Position numbers and translations under genes: made by a program. DNA of 64,000 nucleotides, from assembly GCF_025466085.1 (NCBI RefSeq), contig NZ_JANLOD010000066.1, positions 1-64,000 on the forward strand, read 5' to 3'. Of the stretch, positions 1-7,779 are shown piece by piece (within the stretch, counting starts at the first letter, position 1; each line of letters begins with the position of its first letter). This DNA is from Pseudomonas sp. 14P_8.1_Bac3 (GTDB taxonomy: Bacteria; Pseudomonadota; Gammaproteobacteria; Pseudomonadales; Pseudomonadaceae). Under the pieces are notes generated by a model. The model was not told the DNA's origin. It did not search any database and worked only from the letters and a program-made list of their open reading frames with translations.

Positions 1-9
1 GCTCCCACA
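1..9. repeat. Edge of a REP element (partial)
   Basis: The first bases (GCTCCCACA) match the terminal arm of the REP family found throughout the window. The rest lies outside. Confidence 0.4.
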
Positions 10-28
10 TTGGTTTTGCGTGAGGCAC

Positions 29-59
29 AAAAAAACCGGGCGACTGTGCGGTCGCCCGG
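29..59 (-). terminator. Rho-independent terminator of the PhoH-family gene
   Basis: A perfect 9-bp stem (CCGGGCGAC / GTCGCCCGG, positions 36-44 and 51-59) has a 6-base loop. A run of seven A on the + strand becomes the T tract for minus-strand transcription. It lies 15 bp past the stop of the PhoH-family gene. Confidence 0.85.
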
Positions 60-73
60 CTTTGTGATGAAGG

Positions 74-1468
74 TTACAAATGCGATTCGGCGTATTCGGC
101 CAGAATCGAACGTGGCACCCCTTGCAGGGTGATGTGGACGCCGTTCGGGAAATCCTTGAAGCGTTCAGTCAGATAGGTCAGCCCGGAACTGGTCGCGGAC
201 AGGTAAGGGGTGTCGATCTGTGCCAGGTTGCCCAGGCACACCACTTTCGAACCGGCACCGGCACGGGTGATGATGGTTTTCATCTGGTGCGGCGTGAGGT
301 TCTGGCATTCGTCGATCAGGATCAGGCTCTGCTGGAAGCTGCGACCCCGGATGTAGTTGAGGGATTTGAACTGCAACGGCACTTTGCTGAGGATGTAGTC
401 GACGCTGCCATGGGTGTTTTCGTCATCCATGTGCAAGGCTTCGAGGTTGTCGGTGATGGCGCCCAGCCAAGGCTCCATTTTTTCCGCTTCGGTGCCGGGC
501 AGGAAACCGATCTCCTGGTCCAGGCCCTGCACGCTACGGGTGGCGATGATCCGGCGGTAGCGCTTGCTGACCATGGTCTGCTCGATCGCCGCGGCCAGGG
601 CCAGGATGGTTTTACCGGAGCCGGCCGCACCGGAGAGGTTGACCAGATGGATGTCCGGATCCAGCAAGGCGTACAGCGCCAGGCTTTGATAGATGTCACG
701 CGGTTTCAGGCCCCAGGCTTCCTGGTGCAACAGGGGTTCCTGATGCAAATCGAGAATCAGCAGGCGGTCGTCCTCGATCTCCTTGATCCAGCCGACAAAG
801 CCCTGCTCGTCGATGATGAATTCGTTGATGTGCACGGCCGGGAGGTTGTCGATCAACTTCACCTGATGCCAGGTGCGGCCATGATCCTGACGGGTTTCGA
901 CCTTGCTCACCAGGTCCCAGAACGAGCCGGTCATGGTGTGATAGCCGTTGGGCAGCAACGAAACGTCGTCCACCAGCTGGTCAGTGCTGTAGTCCTCGGC
1001 CGCGATCCCGCACGCTCGGGCCTTGAGGCGCATGTTGATGTCTTTGGTGACCAGCACCACGGGCAACTTGGGCTCGCGCGCGTGCAGGTCGATCAACTGG
1101 TTGATGATGATGTTGTCGTTCAGGTGCTCGGGCAGAATGATGTTCGGTTCGGCACGTTTGCTCATCAGAATTGACAGCAAACCCTTGGGCCCACTTTTGC
1201 CGCGCTGGATCGGCACACCCAGTTCAACGTCTTCCGGGCTGGCATCGCCCAGGGTCTTGTCGATCAGGCGAATCGCCTGACGGCATTCCGCGGCCACGCT
1301 GTGATGCCCGCTCTTGAGCTTGTCCAGCTCCTCAAGCACGGTCATCGGGATCGCGACGTGGTGTTCTTCGAAGTTAAGCAGGGCGTTTGGATCGTGAATC
1401 AATACGTTGGTATCGAGTACATAAAGGATAGGCTGGTTGGAGGAAGAACTACGTCCGTGATCATCCAT
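74..1468 (-). CDS. PhoH family protein with N-terminal PIN domain
   Basis: A 464-residue cytoplasmic protein combining a PIN-type RNase domain (about residues 15-150, starting VLDTNVLIHDP, with the acidic residues typical of PIN nucleases) with a PhoH ATPase domain in the C-terminal half. The ATPase shows a Walker A motif GAAGSGKT and a Walker B motif LILIDEC. PIN-PhoH proteins are RNA helicase/RNase-type enzymes; the physiological role in Pseudomonas is unclear. The ATG is preceded by AAGGTG about 8 bases upstream. The gene is monocistronic, with its own terminator at 29-59. Length is normal for the family. Function at the family level is secure; the substrate is inferred to be RNA. Confidence 0.9.
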   Translation of the reverse strand: MDDHGRSSSSNQPILYVLDTNVLIHDPNALLNFEEHHVAIPMTVLEELDKLKSGHHSVAAECRQAIRLIDKTLGDASPEDVELGVPIQRGKSGPKGLLSILMSKRAEPNIILPEHLNDNIIINQLIDLHAREPKLPVVLVTKDINMRLKARACGIAAEDYSTDQLVDDVSLLPNGYHTMTGSFWDLVSKVETRQDHGRTWHQVKLIDNLPAVHINEFIIDEQGFVGWIKEIEDDRLLILDLHQEPLLHQEAWGLKPRDIYQSLALYALLDPDIHLVNLSGAAGSGKTILALAAAIEQTMVSKRYRRIIATRSVQGLDQEIGFLPGTEAEKMEPWLGAITDNLEALHMDDENTHGSVDYILSKVPLQFKSLNYIRGRSFQQSLILIDECQNLTPHQMKTIITRAGAGSKVVCLGNLAQIDTPYLSATSSGLTYLTERFKDFPNGVHITLQGVPRSILAEYAESHL

Positions 1469-1804
1469 ACTCGGTCACCTTTGTGGGAGCCATTCGACGC
1501 AATACCTCGGCGGTGCTGCGCCTCGAAGTGACTGCCGAATTCACCTGCGGGGAGTCAAGTGAACTGCACACAAACTGGGGTCTTGGGAGACGCCACCTGT
1601 GTTGCAGGTTTCGGCGGTCTGTCTTCGTAATACTCCAAAACCCATGACAGAAAAAAGCACTTTGACGTTTTTTTGAAGTTTATTTTTCAGAGTGACGAAT
1701 AGCCCTTGGCGTGCAGGCAATGTGCCGTTAAAGTCGGAAGTCCGCCTGCATTGAAATTCTTCCCCAAATCGCCCCTGCCCCAATGATTACGGGCTTTTTC
1801 GCTT
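1469..1804. other. Intergenic region upstream of the PhoH-family gene
   Basis: 336 bases without a credible gene. It holds a short REP remnant (TGTGGGAGCC near 1481), a small hairpin (ACCTG TGTTG CAGGT near 1595) and an AT-rich stretch around 1640-1700 that could carry the promoter of the minus-strand gene. An 80-codon minus-strand frame (1541-1783) has no recognisable similarity, signal or ribosome site. I see no convincing -35/-10 pair. Confidence 0.5.
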
Positions 1805-2929
1805 TCAGCGAAACGCGTCCTGACATTCTTCCCAACCGATCCCGCTGGGCGCCGTTTGCGTGATCAGCCAGGGCAACGCCGTTTTTACCCCATCCTGCTT
1901 GACGTTGAAGTTGAGCACCCCATGCCGCCACAACAGCATCAGCGTTAACACCCGTTGCGCACTTTGATTGGCCTTGAGTTTGCCGGCGCCGTCCTGGGCG
2001 TCGATGTCCCACAGCGCCACCTGCAAGCCCTGCGACCTGAAGAAGCCTTCCGCGTCCGCACGTCGCTGGCCATCGGGCGGACGGAACAGCGGCACGTAAT
2101 TCTCCGGCAATTTGCTTTTGACCAGTTCGGCGCTGCGCCGGACCGAGTCCTGCCAGTCCTGCCAGTGGCTGTGGGAGCGGAACTCCCAGCCTTGCACACC
2201 GATGCACTGTGCGGCGTAAGTCGCTTGCAGGCTCGCGACTGAGCGATCGCCCAGGCGCGCCTGAATATCCTTGCCGAGGACGAAAAAGGTGCCGGTCAGA
2301 TTGGCCTTGCGCAGGTAGTCGGCGACCCAGGCGGTGTTGTCCGGCGCGGCGTTGGCGGCGCTGTCGAAAGTCAGCAGGAACAGTCGGTCATGCATCTGCT
2401 CACCGTTGCGCTCATAGTCGCCAAAACGATCGACTTCACTGCTGGTCTGCGGAAACAGCGCGGCCTTGCGCAACTGCTCGTCGAGGTACTGCGCGTGGAA
2501 CAGTCGGCTCGGCTCGGCCCACTTTATGTAGTAGCTGTCGTCACTGACCTGAAACTTGGCGGCTTGCTCGCGCAACGTCGGCATGTCCTCCACCAGGAAA
2601 CAGAAGGACGCATCCTGGTCGCAGCTCTGCTGGGCAAAGTTGTAGTTAGCCAACAGGCGCTGCCAGAAACGCTGGCGCAGGCTGTTGACCGAGTCCAGAT
2701 TGATCGTGCGCAACCCCAGTCGCTGGGCCAGGCTCGCCTCATCCAGGGACTCACTGGCCAGCAGCACCCGGGCGAACATCAGGATTTCCGCCCGCGAGGC
2801 GACGTCGAACAGCGTCGGGTTGCTGAGTTGTTCGGGCCATGTGCTGCGATCCAGCGTCGCCACATCGCCCGGCGCCGCCAGGGCACCGAAACTCAACAGC
2901 CAGGCCGAGAATAGAAAAACGATACGCAA
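1805..2929 (-). CDS. Exported polysaccharide-deacetylase-like protein (degenerate NodB domain)
   Basis: I place the start at a TTG codon (2929) with GGAGA 6 bases upstream. The open frame continues another 61 codons, but those are a translated REP element. From TTG the product is 374 residues with a clean signal peptide (MRIVFLFSAWLLSFGALAA). The C-terminal half resembles the NodB/CE4 fold: LLTFDS (about 185-190), SHSHWQ (252-257) and RPPDG. In active CE4 enzymes the first motif is TFDD and the second HxxxH, supplying the metal ligands. Here the second Asp is Ser190 and the second His is Gln257, so metal binding may be lost. It is probably a periplasmic carbohydrate-binding or divergent deacetylase protein. 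It is not obviously in an operon. Confidence 0.75.
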   Translation of the reverse strand: MRIVFLFSAWLLSFGALAAPGDVATLDRSTWPEQLSNPTLFDVASRAEILMFARVLLASESLDEASLAQRLGLRTINLDSVNSLRQRFWQRLLANYNFAQQSCDQDASFCFLVEDMPTLREQAAKFQVSDDSYYIKWAEPSRLFHAQYLDEQLRKAALFPQTSSEVDRFGDYERNGEQMHDRLFLLTFDSAANAAPDNTAWVADYLRKANLTGTFFVLGKDIQARLGDRSVASLQATYAAQCIGVQGWEFRSHSHWQDWQDSVRRSAELVKSKLPENYVPLFRPPDGQRRADAEGFFRSQGLQVALWDIDAQDGAGKLKANQSAQRVLTLMLLWRHGVLNFNVKQDGVKTALPWLITQTAPSGIGWEECQDAFR

Positions 2930-2996
2930 TGGGATGTCTCCATAACAAAACCCGCGCGGCACTATAGCTGATACCGCACTCGCGCCACGATCTACC

Positions 2997-3083
2997 GTGG
3001 GAGCGGGCTTGCTCGCGAAAGCGGTATGCCAGCCGGCATCATCGGTACTGACACACCGCTTTCGCGAGCAAGCCCGCTCCCAC
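2997..3083. repeat. REP pair (inverted)
   Basis: Two GTGGGAGCGGGCTTGCTCGCGAAAG arms in inverted orientation are separated by about 37 bases. This is the commonest REP subtype of the window. It lies upstream of the deacetylase-like gene and is read through by its false N-terminal extension. Confidence 0.9.
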
Positions 3084-3184
3084 AACGTTGTGGGTATGCC
3101 ACCGATCATCACCTATGGACTTGATAGCTGGAGTCATCAAGGACAACCCCCTAGAATCGCCCCACGATTAAAGGAGACGACTTC

Positions 3185-3964
3185 ATGCTGATGGTGATTT
3201 CCCCCGCCAAGACCCTCGATTACGAAACACCGCCGGCGACCCAGCGCTTTACCCAGCCGCAGTACCTCGACCATTCCCAGGAGCTGATCCTGCAATTGCG
3301 CGAACTGACGCCGGCGCAGATCAGCGAGCTGATGCACGTCTCTGACAAAATTGGCGGGCTCAACGCCGCGCGTTTCGGCAGCTGGACCCCCGCCTTCACC
3401 CCGAAAAACGCCAAACAGGCGCTGCTGGCATTCAAGGGTGACGTTTATACCGGCCTCAACGCCCAGACCTTCAGCGAAGCCGATTTCGATTACGCCCAAC
3501 AGCACCTGCGCATGTTGTCCGGCCTGTATGGCCTGCTGCGTCCGCGGGATTTGATGCAACCGTATCGCCTGGAAATGGGCACCAAATTGCCCAACGCCCG
3601 TGGCAAGGACCTGTATGCCTTCTGGGGCACGCAGATCAGCGAGTGGCTGAACGAAGCCCTGGCCGATCAAGGTGACGACGTGCTGCTGAACCTCGCGTCC
3701 AACGAATACTTCTCGGCGGTCAAACGCCCCGCCTTGAAAGCACGCATCATCAATACCGAGTTCAAGGACCTGAAGAACGGCCAATACAAGATCATCAGCT
3801 TCTACGCGAAAAAAGCCCGGGGCATGATGAGTCGCTTCGTGATCGAGGAACGCATCAACGATCCGGCTGCCCTCAAGCAGTTCGATGTCCAAGGCTATCG
3901 CTACAGCGCCGAACAGTCTAAACCGGACAATCTGGTGTTTCTTCGCGATCACGCTCCCGACTGA
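3185..3964 (+). CDS. yaaA: YaaA family peroxide stress protein
   Basis: A 259-residue cytoplasmic protein of the YaaA/DUF328 family, recognised from the N-terminus MLMVISPAKTLDYETPP and the C-terminal FYAKKARGMMSRF region. In E. coli YaaA is induced by OxyR and lowers free intracellular iron during peroxide stress, limiting Fenton damage; a DNA-binding helix-hairpin-helix role has been proposed. The start has AAAGGAGA about 9 bases upstream. Length matches the family exactly. It stands alone between a REP pair and the long algD control region, and its only downstream structure is a GC-rich hairpin at 3975-4009. Confidence 0.93.
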   Translation: MLMVISPAKTLDYETPPATQRFTQPQYLDHSQELILQLRELTPAQISELMHVSDKIGGLNAARFGSWTPAFTPKNAKQALLAFKGDVYTGLNAQTFSEADFDYAQQHLRMLSGLYGLLRPRDLMQPYRLEMGTKLPNARGKDLYAFWGTQISEWLNEALADQGDDVLLNLASNEYFSAVKRPALKARIINTEFKDLKNGQYKIISFYAKKARGMMSRFVIEERINDPAALKQFDVQGYRYSAEQSKPDNLVFLRDHAPD

Positions 3965-3974
3965 TGCACCCAAT

Positions 3975-4009
3975 CGGCGCACGGGAGGCAAAGTGCTCAC
4001 CGTGCGCCG
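3975..4009 (+). terminator. GC hairpin downstream of yaaA, possible terminator
   Basis: A 10-bp perfect stem CGGCGCACGG / CCGTGCGCCG with a 15-base loop starts 11 bp after the yaaA stop. It lacks a clear T run, so intrinsic termination is uncertain. Confidence 0.45.
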
Positions 4010-4118
4010 CGTCTGATCGTCGAACAATTCCCCGCCCGAATCGCCATGCTCTTGGCGTCAAAAAAACACCGATGCTTTTCCTAACTTTAGTTTCACTCGA
4101 CTTCGCGCATTTTTTTCA

Positions 4119-4231
4119 GTAGTGGCACCAAAAATTTTTCTCGGTAGTGGCACAAAACTATCGCGCTTGTTTAACGCCCCGTGTAACAAGGGTGAAACAG
4201 CAAGTGCCATCAATTTGAAAGTAGTGCCATC
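4119..4231. repeat. Cluster of short direct repeats GTAGTGGCAC / AGTGCCATC
   Basis: GTAGTGGCAC occurs at 4119-4128 and 4144-4153 (25 bp apart). AGTGCCATC occurs at 4203-4211 and 4223-4231 (20 bp apart). The regular spacing of related half-sites in an AT-rich control region suggests protein binding. AmrZ-type sites contain similar TGGCA/TGCCA cores, but the assignment is inference. Confidence 0.5.
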
Positions 4232-4277
4232 TTTGTCAATATTTCAAGAAATTTCAGAAATCGCGATAGGCGGACAG

Positions 4278-4304
4278 GAACTTCGTCCAAATGCGTTGCT
4301 CATA
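4278..4304 (+). promoter_or_regulatory. Candidate AlgU (sigma-22/RpoE-type) promoter, distal
   Basis: GAACTT (4278-4283, preceded by G as in the GGAACTT consensus) is followed after 16 bases by TCATA (4300-4304). The consensus is GAACTT-N16/17-TCTGA. Transcription from here would give an algD leader of about 480 nt, comparable to the several-hundred-nt leader of P. aeruginosa algD. Confidence 0.45.
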
Positions 4305-4500
4305 CCACCGGTAACGATTATCTCTGAACATGTACGAGATAACTTACGCAGAGAAGAGATCAGCGTAGCGAAGTTGTCACAATTACTTCGGCTCAATAAT
4401 CCCTGATTTGGGCAACACATGAAGGACAGGAGATAACGCATCACTACTATCCCCTACACGGCCAAGGCTGCGCCCCTATAAACGTGCTTTCCCAAGCACT

Positions 4501-4513
4501 CAACCGCTTGATT
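4501..4513 (-). promoter_or_regulatory. Candidate IHF binding site
   Basis: CAACCGCTTGATT is an exact match on the minus strand to the IHF consensus WATCAANNNNTTR. IHF is known to bind around the P. aeruginosa algD promoter. The site lies between the two AlgU-like promoter candidates. Confidence 0.5.
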
Positions 4514-4547
4514 TACGGGCTTATTGCCTGGCATTGAGCGCGCAAGA

Positions 4548-4575
4548 CCTTTGCACAAAGGACCTCTGAAAGAGG
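4548..4575 (+). other. Two tandem hairpins in the algD leader region
   Basis: CCTTTG-CA-CAAAGG (4548-4561) is followed after one base by CCTCT-GAA-AGAGG (4563-4575). Both would lie in the transcript of the distal promoter. They present GGA-containing sequences (AAGGAC, GAGGAC) of the kind bound by Rsm/Csr proteins; that role is inference. Confidence 0.4.
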
Positions 4576-4653
4576 ACTCAGCTGCATAACAGGGCACGTC
4601 ATAATAATAAGGCCTAGTTGCGCACACCTTGAGTGCACTTATTTAGACACTCG

Positions 4654-4681
4654 GAACTTAGCATGCCTGTACACGGCATTG
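4654..4681 (+). promoter_or_regulatory. Second GGAACTT element, proximal AlgU-type promoter candidate
   Basis: GAACTT at 4654-4659 is preceded by CG, giving GGAACTT. The -10 region 16-17 bases on (CATTG) matches TCTGA poorly, so this may be a weak promoter or a chance match. It would give a leader of about 100 nt. Confidence 0.3.
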
Positions 4682-4739
4682 TGGCGCCTGTCTGCCGCAC
4701 TTCCGAGTGCACTACGACCGATGAATACCCTTAACTCGG

Positions 4740-4752
4740 GCCATCTAATGGC
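4740..4752. promoter_or_regulatory. Inverted repeat GCCAT-CTA-ATGGC before algD
   Basis: A perfect 5+5 palindrome lies 36 bp upstream of the algD start. It resembles the GCC/GGC cores bound by ribbon-helix-helix regulators such as AmrZ, a known algD regulator. The factor is inferred. Confidence 0.4.
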
Positions 4753-4788
4753 TTGTTGAAAAAGTCTTGTTAACGAGAGGTAAATGCG

Positions 4789-6105
4789 ATGCGCATCAGC
4801 ATATTTGGTTTGGGTTACGTCGGTGCAGTCTGTGCCGGTTGCCTGTCTGCACGGGGCCATGACGTCGTTGGCGTCGATGTCGCCAAAGACAAGATCGATA
4901 TGATCAACGCCGGTAAATCACCGATCGTTGAACCGGGTTTGGGCGAACTGCTGGCCAAGGGCATCGAGACCGGCCGCCTGCGCGGTACGACCAACTTCGC
5001 CGAGGCGATTCGCGACACCGACCTGTCGATGATCTGCGTCGGTACGCCGAGCAAAAAGAACGGCGACCTGGAACTGAACTACATCGAAGCGGTATGCCGC
5101 GAGGTCGGTTTTGTCCTGCGTGACAAGAGCACCCGCCACACCATCGTCGTGCGCAGCACCGTCCTGCCGGGCACCGTCGCAAACGTTGTCATCCCGATCC
5201 TCGAAGACTGCTCCGGCAAGAAAGCCGGCATTGATTTCGGTGTGGCGGTCAACCCTGAATTCCTGCGTGAAAGCACCGCGATCGCCGACTACGACCTGCC
5301 ACCGATGACCGTCATCGGCGAGTTCGACAAGGCGTCCGGCGACGTTCTGCAATCGCTGTACGAAGAGCTCGACGCGCCGATCATCCGCAAGGACATCGCC
5401 GTTGCCGAGATGATCAAGTACACCTGCAACGTGTGGCACGCCACCAAGGTCACCTTCGCTAACGAGATCGGCAACATCGCCAAGGCGTGCGGCGTCGACG
5501 GTCGCGAAGTGATGGAAGTGGTCTGCCAGGACAAGACCCTGAACCTGTCCCAGTACTACATGCGCCCAGGCTTCGCCTTCGGCGGCTCCTGCCTGCCCAA
5601 AGACGTGCGTGCCCTGACCTACCGCGCCGGCGCCCTGGACGTGGAATCGCCATTGCTGAACTCGCTGATGCGCAGCAACGAATCCCAGGTGCAGAACGCT
5701 TTCGACATCGTCTCCAGCCACGACAAACGCAAAGTCGCCCTGCTGGGCCTGAGCTTCAAGGCCGGCACCGATGACCTGCGCGAAAGTCCGCTGGTGGATC
5801 TGGCAGAGATGCTGATCGGCAAGGGTTACGACCTGAGCATCTACGACGCCAACGTTGAATACGCCCGTGTTCATGGCGCGAACAAGGACTACATCGAGTC
5901 GAAGATTCCGCACGTCTCGTCCTTGCTCAATGCCGACTTCGACGAAGTGATCAACAACTCCGACGTGATCATCCTCGGCAACCGTGACGAGAAATTCCGC
6001 GCCCTGGTGCAGAACGTTCCGCAGGGCAAGCAAGTGATCGACCTGGTGGGCTTCATGTCGCAAGCCACCCGTGAAGGTGGACGCGCCGAAGGCATCTGCT
6101 GGTAA
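4789..6105 (+). CDS. algD: GDP-mannose 6-dehydrogenase
   Basis: A 438-residue enzyme that oxidises GDP-mannose twice with NAD+ to GDP-mannuronic acid, the committed and rate-setting step of alginate synthesis. The N-terminal Rossmann motif is GLGYVGAVCAG (residues 7-17). The catalytic cysteine lies in GFAFGGSCLPKD, and the C-terminal UDP/GDP-sugar dehydrogenase domain follows (LGLSFKAGTDDLRESP). The ATG at 4789 has GAGAGG 8 bases upstream; another ATG five bases earlier is out of frame. It is the first gene of the operon, behind the long control region. A 100-bp REP pair separates it from alg8, which could affect how much transcript passes on. Confidence 0.99.
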   Translation: MRISIFGLGYVGAVCAGCLSARGHDVVGVDVAKDKIDMINAGKSPIVEPGLGELLAKGIETGRLRGTTNFAEAIRDTDLSMICVGTPSKKNGDLELNYIEAVCREVGFVLRDKSTRHTIVVRSTVLPGTVANVVIPILEDCSGKKAGIDFGVAVNPEFLRESTAIADYDLPPMTVIGEFDKASGDVLQSLYEELDAPIIRKDIAVAEMIKYTCNVWHATKVTFANEIGNIAKACGVDGREVMEVVCQDKTLNLSQYYMRPGFAFGGSCLPKDVRALTYRAGALDVESPLLNSLMRSNESQVQNAFDIVSSHDKRKVALLGLSFKAGTDDLRESPLVDLAEMLIGKGYDLSIYDANVEYARVHGANKDYIESKIPHVSSLLNADFDEVINNSDVIILGNRDEKFRALVQNVPQGKQVIDLVGFMSQATREGGRAEGICW

Positions 6106-6114
6106 AGCAGCCTT

Positions 6115-6218
6115 CCCCGTAGGGGCGGGCTTGCTCGCGATGGATCAGAGACACCGCAGGGTGTCAGGTTGCCAGCGTCATCGTTGGCGCCCATCGCGAG
6201 CAGGCTCGCTCCCACGGG
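6115..6218. repeat. REP pair between algD and alg8
   Basis: Inverted arms GTAGGGGCGGGCTTGCTCGCGAT and ATCGCGAGCAGGCTCGCTCCCAC flank about 55 bases. They fill almost the whole 148-bp algD-alg8 gap inside the operon. The mRNA hairpin could change stability or expression of algD relative to the genes after it. Confidence 0.88.
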
Positions 6219-6253
6219 TTCTACGCCTGCCTTAACCCGAGATCGACACACGG

Positions 6254-7744
6254 ATGCAAATTATGCACAGGCTAAAGCACGGCCTCCTTCAGGCCGCCGG
6301 TTGGCTGTTTTACTTAAGTATCTTGATGGGCATCGCCATGGCGTTGCCCACGTCCACGTTCGATTCCGAGTCGAAGGATTTCATTTTCCTGATCGGCTTC
6401 ATCGGGATCTGGCGTTACTCGATGGGTGCCACGCACTTCCTGCGCGGCATGCTGTTTCTGTACGTGGTCTACCCGCACTTGCGGCGCAAAGTGCGCAAGC
6501 TCGGTAAAGCGTCAGACCCCTCCCACGTATTCCTGATGGTCACCAGTTTCCGCATCGACGCGCTGACCACCGCCCAGGTCTACAGCTCGGTGATCCGCGA
6601 AGCCATCGACTGCGGCCTGCCGACCACCGTGGTCTGCTCGATCGTGGAAATGTCCGACGAGCTGCTGGTGAAAAGCCTGTGGAACCGGATGAACCCACCG
6701 GAGCGCGTCAAGCTCGACTTCGTGCGCATCCCGGGTACTGGCAAACGCGATGGCCTGGCCTTCGGTTTCCGCGCCATCTCCCGTCACCTGCCGGACGACC
6801 GCGCCGTGGTCGCAGTGATCGATGGCGACACCGTGCTCGCCGAAGGCGTCGTGCTCAAGACCGTGCCGTGGTTCCAGCTGTTCGGCAACGTCGGCGGCCT
6901 GACCACCAACGAATTCTGCGAAGTGCGCGGCGGCTACATCATGAGCGAGTGGCACAAGCTGCGCTTCGCCCAGCGCCACATCAACATGTGCTCGATGGCC
7001 CTGTCCAAGCGCGTACTGACCATGACCGGACGCATGTCGGTGTTCCGCGCCTCCGTGGTCACCAACCCGGACTTCATCGCCGACGTGGAAAGCGACTCGC
7101 TGCAACACTGGCGCCTGGGCCGCTTCAAGTTCCTCACCGGTGATGACAAGTCGAGCTGGTTCAGCCTGATGCGCCTGGGCTACGACACGTTCTACGTGCC
7201 CGATGCGGCGATCCACACCGTGGAACACCCGCCGGAAAAAAGCTTCATCAAGGCCAGCCGCAAACTGATGTTCCGCTGGTACGGCAACAACCTGCGCCAG
7301 AACGCTCGCGCACTGGGCCTGGGGGTCAAACGCCTCGGCCTGTTCACTTCGGTGGTGCTGTTCGATCAGCGCGTGTCGATGTGGACCTCGCTGCTGGGCC
7401 TGACCGTGGCGATCATCGCCAGCTTCAAGTACGGCACCGCGTTCATCCTGGCTTACCTGCTGTGGATCGGCATCACCCGCCTGATCCTGACGCTGCTGTT
7501 GTCCTGTTCCGGTCACACGATCGGCCCGGCCTACCCGGCGATTCTCTATTACAACCAGATCGTCGGCGCGCTGGTGAAGATCTACGTGTTCTTCCGCCTC
7601 GACCAACAGTCCTGGACTCGCCAACCCACTGCCCTGACCCGTGATCTCGCCAGCTTTCAACGTTGGTTCAACACCTGGTCGTCTCGGACCATGACCTTCT
7701 CCGCCGGCAGCATCTTTGTCGCCGTACTGCTGTTGATGGTCTGA
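6254..7744 (+). CDS. alg8: Alginate polymerase, glycosyltransferase family 2
   Basis: A 496-residue inner-membrane GT2 enzyme that polymerises GDP-mannuronate into poly-mannuronate across the membrane together with Alg44. N-terminal membrane segments (about 15-35 and 45-80) precede the cytosolic catalytic domain. That domain has the DGD nucleotide-sugar motif (near 189-191), a second acidic motif in FIADVESDSLQHW, and an RKLMFRW motif like QxxRW. C-terminal membrane helices follow. The start at 6254 has little ribosome-site match; an in-frame ATG at 6263 (MHRLKHG) is a fair alternative. The preceding REP pair may be why the usual upstream signal is weak. Confidence 0.97.
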   Translation: MQIMHRLKHGLLQAAGWLFYLSILMGIAMALPTSTFDSESKDFIFLIGFIGIWRYSMGATHFLRGMLFLYVVYPHLRRKVRKLGKASDPSHVFLMVTSFRIDALTTAQVYSSVIREAIDCGLPTTVVCSIVEMSDELLVKSLWNRMNPPERVKLDFVRIPGTGKRDGLAFGFRAISRHLPDDRAVVAVIDGDTVLAEGVVLKTVPWFQLFGNVGGLTTNEFCEVRGGYIMSEWHKLRFAQRHINMCSMALSKRVLTMTGRMSVFRASVVTNPDFIADVESDSLQHWRLGRFKFLTGDDKSSWFSLMRLGYDTFYVPDAAIHTVEHPPEKSFIKASRKLMFRWYGNNLRQNARALGLGVKRLGLFTSVVLFDQRVSMWTSLLGLTVAIIASFKYGTAFILAYLLWIGITRLILTLLLSCSGHTIGPAYPAILYYNQIVGALVKIYVFFRLDQQSWTRQPTALTRDLASFQRWFNTWSSRTMTFSAGSIFVAVLLLMV

Positions 7745-7779
7745 CCCGCCCCTATTGAATTAACAAGGAAATCGCCCCT

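Larger units (their letters stand above)
3965..4788 (+). promoter_or_regulatory. Long control region upstream of algD
   Basis: 824 bases, markedly more AT-rich than the flanking genes, with no convincing gene. It holds direct repeats, two GGAACTT AlgU-type -35 elements, an exact IHF consensus, tandem hairpins and a palindrome (listed separately). In P. aeruginosa the algD promoter is driven by sigma factor AlgU with AlgR, AmrZ, AlgB and IHF binding over several hundred bases. The layout here suggests the same kind of far-upstream control. I found no clear AlgR site (CCGTTCGTC). A 94-codon plus-strand frame (4122-4406) lacks a ribosome site and is not called. Confidence 0.7.

Noticed and set aside
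80..1174. 364-codon + strand frame opposite the PhoH-family gene
   Set aside because: Composition (Val, Gln, His, Asp rich) typical of antisense frames; no conserved domain.
1541..1783. 80-codon minus-strand frame between the PhoH-family and deacetylase-like genes
   Set aside because: No start signal or similarity and runs through AT-rich promoter-like sequence.
2997..3083. REP pairs considered as CRISPR repeats
   Set aside because: They occur as isolated inverted pairs with no regular array or spacers, and no cas genes are present.
4122..4406. 94-codon + strand frame in the algD control region
   Set aside because: No ribosome site, AT-rich non-coding composition, overlaps repeats and a candidate promoter, no recognisable family. 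Its second half (EEISVAKLSQLLRL) looks somewhat protein-like, so it is kept as a weak possibility only.
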